From contig DGUV01000019.1 of NCBI GenBank assembly GCA_002395775.1, forward strand, positions 1 to 63,036: a stretch of 63,036 nt of DNA. The letters are read 5' to 3'. Origin of the DNA: Prevotellaceae bacterium UBA4301 (GTDB taxonomy: Bacteria; Bacteroidota; Bacteroidia; Bacteroidales; Bacteroidaceae). Position 1 is the first letter of the stretch. The number at the start of each line of letters is the position of its first letter. Position numbers and translations under genes: made by a program. The notes under the pieces were generated by a model. The model worked only from the letters and a program-made list of their open reading frames with translations. It did no database searches and had not been told where the DNA came from. Below are positions 62,429 to 63,036 of the stretch, in pieces.

Positions 62429-63036
62429 ATGTTGACACTTCGACTGATTACAGAGGAGACTGAACGCGTGATACGCGGACTGGAGAAAAAACACTTCGAC
62501 GGGGCTCGTGAGGCCATCGCCCAGGTGATGGAAATCGACAAGGTGCGTCGACAGGCACAAACACAACTCGACCAAAAGCTGTCGGACGCCAAGAAACTGG
62601 CGGCTGAGATTGGCGGACTGATGAAACAGGGCAAACGCGACGAGGCCGAGGGAGTGAAGGCAAAAGTGGCCGAACTGAAGGCTGCTAGCCAGGAACTGGA
62701 GAACCAGAAGGCGAAGGCCGAACAGGACCTCACTACCCTACTCTGCCAGATTCCTAACATCCCCTACGACGAGGTGCCGGAGGGTCGCGCCGCTGAGGAC
62801 AACTGGGTGGTGAAATCGAACCTGAAGGAGTGCCAAGAGGGCGTGGACACAGTGGGTAACTGGGACACGAACCCCGAGGTGGCCGAGGCGAAGCTGCCTC
62901 ACTGGGAACTGGCAAAGAAATATAACCTCATCGACTTCGACCTCGGCGTGAAGATCACTGGTGCCGGATTCCCCGTCTATCGCGGTATGGGTGCCCGTCT
63001 GCAGAGAGCACTCATCAACTTCTTCCTCGACGAGGC
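62429..63036 (+). CDS. serS: Seryl-tRNA synthetase, N-terminal part (cut by window edge)
   Basis: Charges tRNA-Ser with serine. The first 202 residues are seen. The N-terminal antiparallel coiled-coil arm (about 28-105, with KVRRQAQTQLDQKLSDAKKL) binds the long variable arm of tRNA-Ser. It is followed by LLCQIPNIPYDEVPEG and the start of the class II core (PHWELAKKYNLIDFDLGVKITGAGFPVYRG). The beginning MLTLRLITEETERVIRGLEKK is typical of Bacteroidota. The motifs 2 and 3 lie beyond the edge. Confidence 0.94.
   Translation, partial: MLTLRLITEETERVIRGLEKKHFDGAREAIAQVMEIDKVRRQAQTQLDQKLSDAKKLAAEIGGLMKQGKRDEAEGVKAKVAELKAASQELENQKAKAEQDLTTLLCQIPNIPYDEVPEGRAAEDNWVVKSNLKECQEGVDTVGNWDTNPEVAEAKLPHWELAKKYNLIDFDLGVKITGAGFPVYRGMGARLQRALINFFLDE

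Overview
The window looks like a chromosomal segment of a Bacteroidota bacterium, most likely Prevotella or a close relative. The evidence is a complete Na+-NQR operon, Bacteroidota-type sigma signals (TTTG, 19-20 nt, TAnnTTTG) in front of many genes, a SusD-like lipoprotein, GH97 and PL11 enzymes, a BtuB-type TonB receptor, S9 peptidases, and a sensor kinase of the DUF5112/DUF5113 type. Shine-Dalgarno sequences are mostly weak or absent, which also fits. I ran no search; all family names come from reading motifs.

Layout. 1-1.2 kb: edge of a membrane-anchored protein and a small Cys-rich protein. 1.26-7.6 kb: nqrABCDEF on the minus strand, interrupted between nqrE and nqrF by a four-helix-bundle gene flanked by inverted ATTTACC-type repeats. 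7.7-12.1 kb: TamB-like envelope protein, divergent from nqrA. 12.2-15.0 kb: kdsA, kdsD and a phospholipase-D-type enzyme (Kdo supply and lipids). 15.1-20 kb: MaoC-like protein, dapA, ligA, an unusual membrane-protein/lipoprotein fusion and ftsB. 20.1-28.6 kb: dnaX, an RluA-family gene, an S9 peptidase and mutS2, with a DUF559 gene bounded by 37-bp perfect inverted repeats inserted at the mutS2 start. 28.8-29.2 kb: a lone IS150-type OrfA. 29.3-36.3 kb: PL11, GH97, TrmH and S9 peptidase genes, all on the minus strand. 36.5-38.5 kb: TonB-dependent receptor. 38.5-42.7 kb: a surface-sugar cluster (FdtA-like isomerase, FemAB/GNAT-DegT fusion, two GT2). 42.86-43.05 kb: tRNA-Ser(GCU) and tRNA-Glu(CUC). 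43.1-49.7 kb: M61 peptidase, YccF, orphan SusD-like lipoprotein, LolC/E-like permease, aminotransferase. 49.8-59.1 kb: UvrD/PcrA helicase, response regulator, a very large sensor with two kinase-like modules, and two TPR proteins. 59.2-63.0 kb: gyrA, a 260-bp palindromic non-coding element, and the start of serS.

Most of the window is housekeeping. The parts worth a second look are: (1) the DUF559 cassette, whose right end supplies the apparent start codon and about 24 N-terminal codons of mutS2; (2) the comparable single-gene, repeat-bounded cassette inside the nqr operon; (3) NqrC with an N-terminal rubredoxin-like zinc/iron knuckle; (4) the acyltransferase-aminotransferase fusion beside FdtA; (5) the tandem-kinase sensor; and (6) the 260-bp inverted-repeat element with a 36-bp perfect palindrome between gyrA and serS.
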